Positions 7,070 to 7,924 of a DNA stretch of 7,924 nucleotides are shown here, piece by piece (position 1 is the stretch's first letter; every line of letters starts with the position of its first letter). The notes under the pieces are model-generated. The model did not search any database, had not been told where the DNA came from, and saw nothing but the letters and a program-made list of their open reading frames with translations. A program made the position numbers and the translations under genes. Origin of the DNA: CALXSC01 sp035470525 (GTDB lineage Bacteria > Pseudomonadota > Alphaproteobacteria > Rickettsiales > UBA1997); NCBI GenBank assembly GCA_035470525.1, contig DATIQT010000065.1:1-7924 (forward strand), in the 5' to 3' direction.

Positions 7070-7738
7070 TTATAATATATTATATAATAAATGCTTCCAG
7101 TAAAGCTTATCAAAAAACAAGTATAAACTATATTCTATCATCTCTATACTTTTACTATATCTTTTAGTCCTTCTATTAAATCTAGCTAAGTAATGTCTTA
7201 TTCTACTATTAACAGATTCTATTAAACTGGTTTCTGCTTTACTTTGAACATGCTTTTTATTTGCAAGTATAAAAGATGTATATACTTCATAATGATCAGT
7301 ACAGAAATATTATAGTAATATCTGATTAACTCAAATTTTCTCAAAATTATTGTTATTCGTTGTTGATTTTATGTGAATGAAAATTAACTTTTTACAGTTA
7401 ATCAGAATTTACTATATTTATTATTTAATCTATTAGCTACTTTGATATAAGTATGTTTACTTCTATTACCTATTCGAAAATCAATAACTTTATTCCTGTT
7501 TCTGTCAATAAAAATCCATATCCAGATGTCTTGTCCTCCATTTTTGAGTTTTTTTTAATATAAGTTACTATTTCATCTCCTTCTAATATCTCTATATCTT
7601 CTCTGGAATATTATTTGCTTCTTTAATTATTTTTTCTTTTATTGTTTTACCAAATTTTTTAATCCATTTTAATATTAATGGCTCTGATATAGTTTCCAGC
7701 CTTTCTATACTTCTTATTCCTATACCCTCCAAATACAT
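7070..7738 (-). pseudogene. IS1-family transposase, truncated and split over four frames
   Basis: Translating the minus strand in pieces rebuilds most of an IS1-type DDE transposase. Piece A (7738-7592): helix-turn-helix region MYLEGIGIRSIERL to PEKI. Piece B (about 7604-7548): EILEGDEIVTYIKK with the likely first catalytic Asp. Piece C (7548-7402): LKNGGQDIWIWIF to NNKYSKF. Piece D (7309-7070): FCTDHYEVY, KAETSLIESVNSRIRH and FNRRTKRYSKS, supplying the second Asp (7297-7295), the catalytic Glu (7219-7217) and the IS1 C-terminal signature. The zinc-ribbon N-terminus is missing. A to B and B to C each need a -1 shift; the second is at an 8-A run. C to D is interrupted by the inverted-repeat element at 7311-7416. 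The triad is present, but the gene cannot make an active enzyme as it stands. Family assignment rests on recognisable motifs. Confidence 0.87.
7311..7416. repeat. Imperfect 21-bp inverted repeat flanking 64 bp inside the IS1 remnant
   Basis: The left arm 7311-7331 and right arm 7396-7416 are reverse complements at 19 of 21 positions; the inner 11 bp of each (7321-7331, 7396-7406) are perfect. They enclose 64 bp with no coding sense. A competing hairpin joins 7383-7389 to 7396-7402 around 6 nt. The transposase reads well on both sides (KYSK above, FCTDHYEV below) but not through this stretch, so it looks like a small palindromic element inserted into the dead gene. No clean target duplication is visible. 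Confidence 0.75.
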
Positions 7739-7924
7739 TTACTAAAAATACATATACTATCAATAACTTCAAGTACATCAGCCAATTCTTCTATTCTATT
7801 GTCAAATGTTTCAGCTTTTAAAAACTCATCAACTTCTTCACTTAGTTTGTCATTTAAAAATTTAAAATATTCTTCATCACTTTGAATTATCTGTACTTCA
7901 GCTATTCGTCCCTGCGATTGAATA
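7720..7924 (-). pseudogene. MazG-type nucleoside triphosphate pyrophosphohydrolase, 3'-truncated
   Basis: A reading frame enters from the right edge (first full codon at 7923) and runs 67 codons to TAG at 7722-7720. It encodes GRIAEVQIIQSDEEYF, then SEEVDEFLKAE and IEELADVLEVIDSIC. EVDE-x12-ELAD fits the metal-binding E-x-x-E(12-28)E-x-x-D motif of all-alpha NTP pyrophosphohydrolases, which hydrolyse NTPs to NMP and pyrophosphate. Similarity fades after VIDSICIF, where the IS1 remnant begins; the last residues (SKCIWRV) come from IS1 DNA in the wrong frame. Relatives run on by roughly 30-40 residues, so the C-terminal helix is lost. The 5' end is outside the window. Loss of function is likely but not certain, because the catalytic motif survives. 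Confidence 0.78.

Larger units (their letters stand above)
7057..7740 (-). mobile_element. Decayed IS1-family insertion sequence
   Basis: The element is recognised from its broken transposase (7070-7738). At the end of that gene, the + strand GGGGATTGCTAACTT (7057-7071) resembles the IS1 terminal repeat GGTGATGCTGCCAACTT, so this is the likely outer boundary. The other boundary lies near 7740, where a NTP-pyrophosphohydrolase reading frame breaks off. No matching terminal repeat is seen there and the transposase N-terminus is gone, so that end of the element was lost, probably by deletion after insertion. The exact left boundary and any target duplication cannot be fixed from this window. Confidence 0.7.

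Overview
The window is AT-rich, low-GC bacterial DNA. The trmB product has the family hallmark FPDPWPKKR and an alphaproteobacterial-looking CE-x-x-x-NGV motif. Together with the base composition and a decayed IS1-type transposon, this suggests an AT-rich alphaproteobacterium, for example a host-associated Rickettsiales or Holosporales member or an uncultured gut lineage. The taxonomic call is inference; no rRNA or other marker is present.

Layout, left to right. (1) Positions 1-234 are a giant inverted repeat: two 96-bp arms differing at one position around a 42-bp centre. The left arm touches the window edge and may continue beyond it. (2) 297-3423 (+) holds two overlapping genes for prepilin-like proteins. 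The first is a 296-aa pseudopilin-type protein. The second is a 747-aa protein that fuses the same kind of N-terminal pilin region to at least five, probably seven, tandem four-cysteine modules resembling eukaryotic sushi/CCP domains, and ends in a short Pro/Ser/Gly repeat tail. (3) 3479-6835 (-) holds a convergent pair: a Mg2+-transporting P-type ATPase (mgtA) followed 30 bp later by trmB, probably one transcript. (4) 6836-7056 is non-coding, with a candidate mgtA promoter and two degenerate tandem copies of a ~55-bp unit. (5) 7057-7924 (-) is a gene graveyard. A MazG-type NTP pyrophosphohydrolase gene, entering from the right edge, is cut off near its 3' end by an IS1-family remnant. The transposase in that remnant has lost its N-terminus, is split over three further frames, and contains a ~106-bp element bounded by imperfect 21-bp inverted repeats.

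How the genes fit together. The two pilin-like genes share a layout (class III signal, LPCP motif, G-x-P and D-x-W motifs) and look like an ancient duplication expressed as one unit. Gene 2 probably displays a disulfide-rich stalk or adhesive module on a pseudopilus or at the cell surface. No assembly ATPase, secretin, platform protein or prepilin peptidase is in the window, so these must be encoded elsewhere. mgtA and trmB are housekeeping functions. The most interesting parts are the pilin-sushi fusion, the giant palindrome just upstream of it, and the nested decayed elements at the right end.
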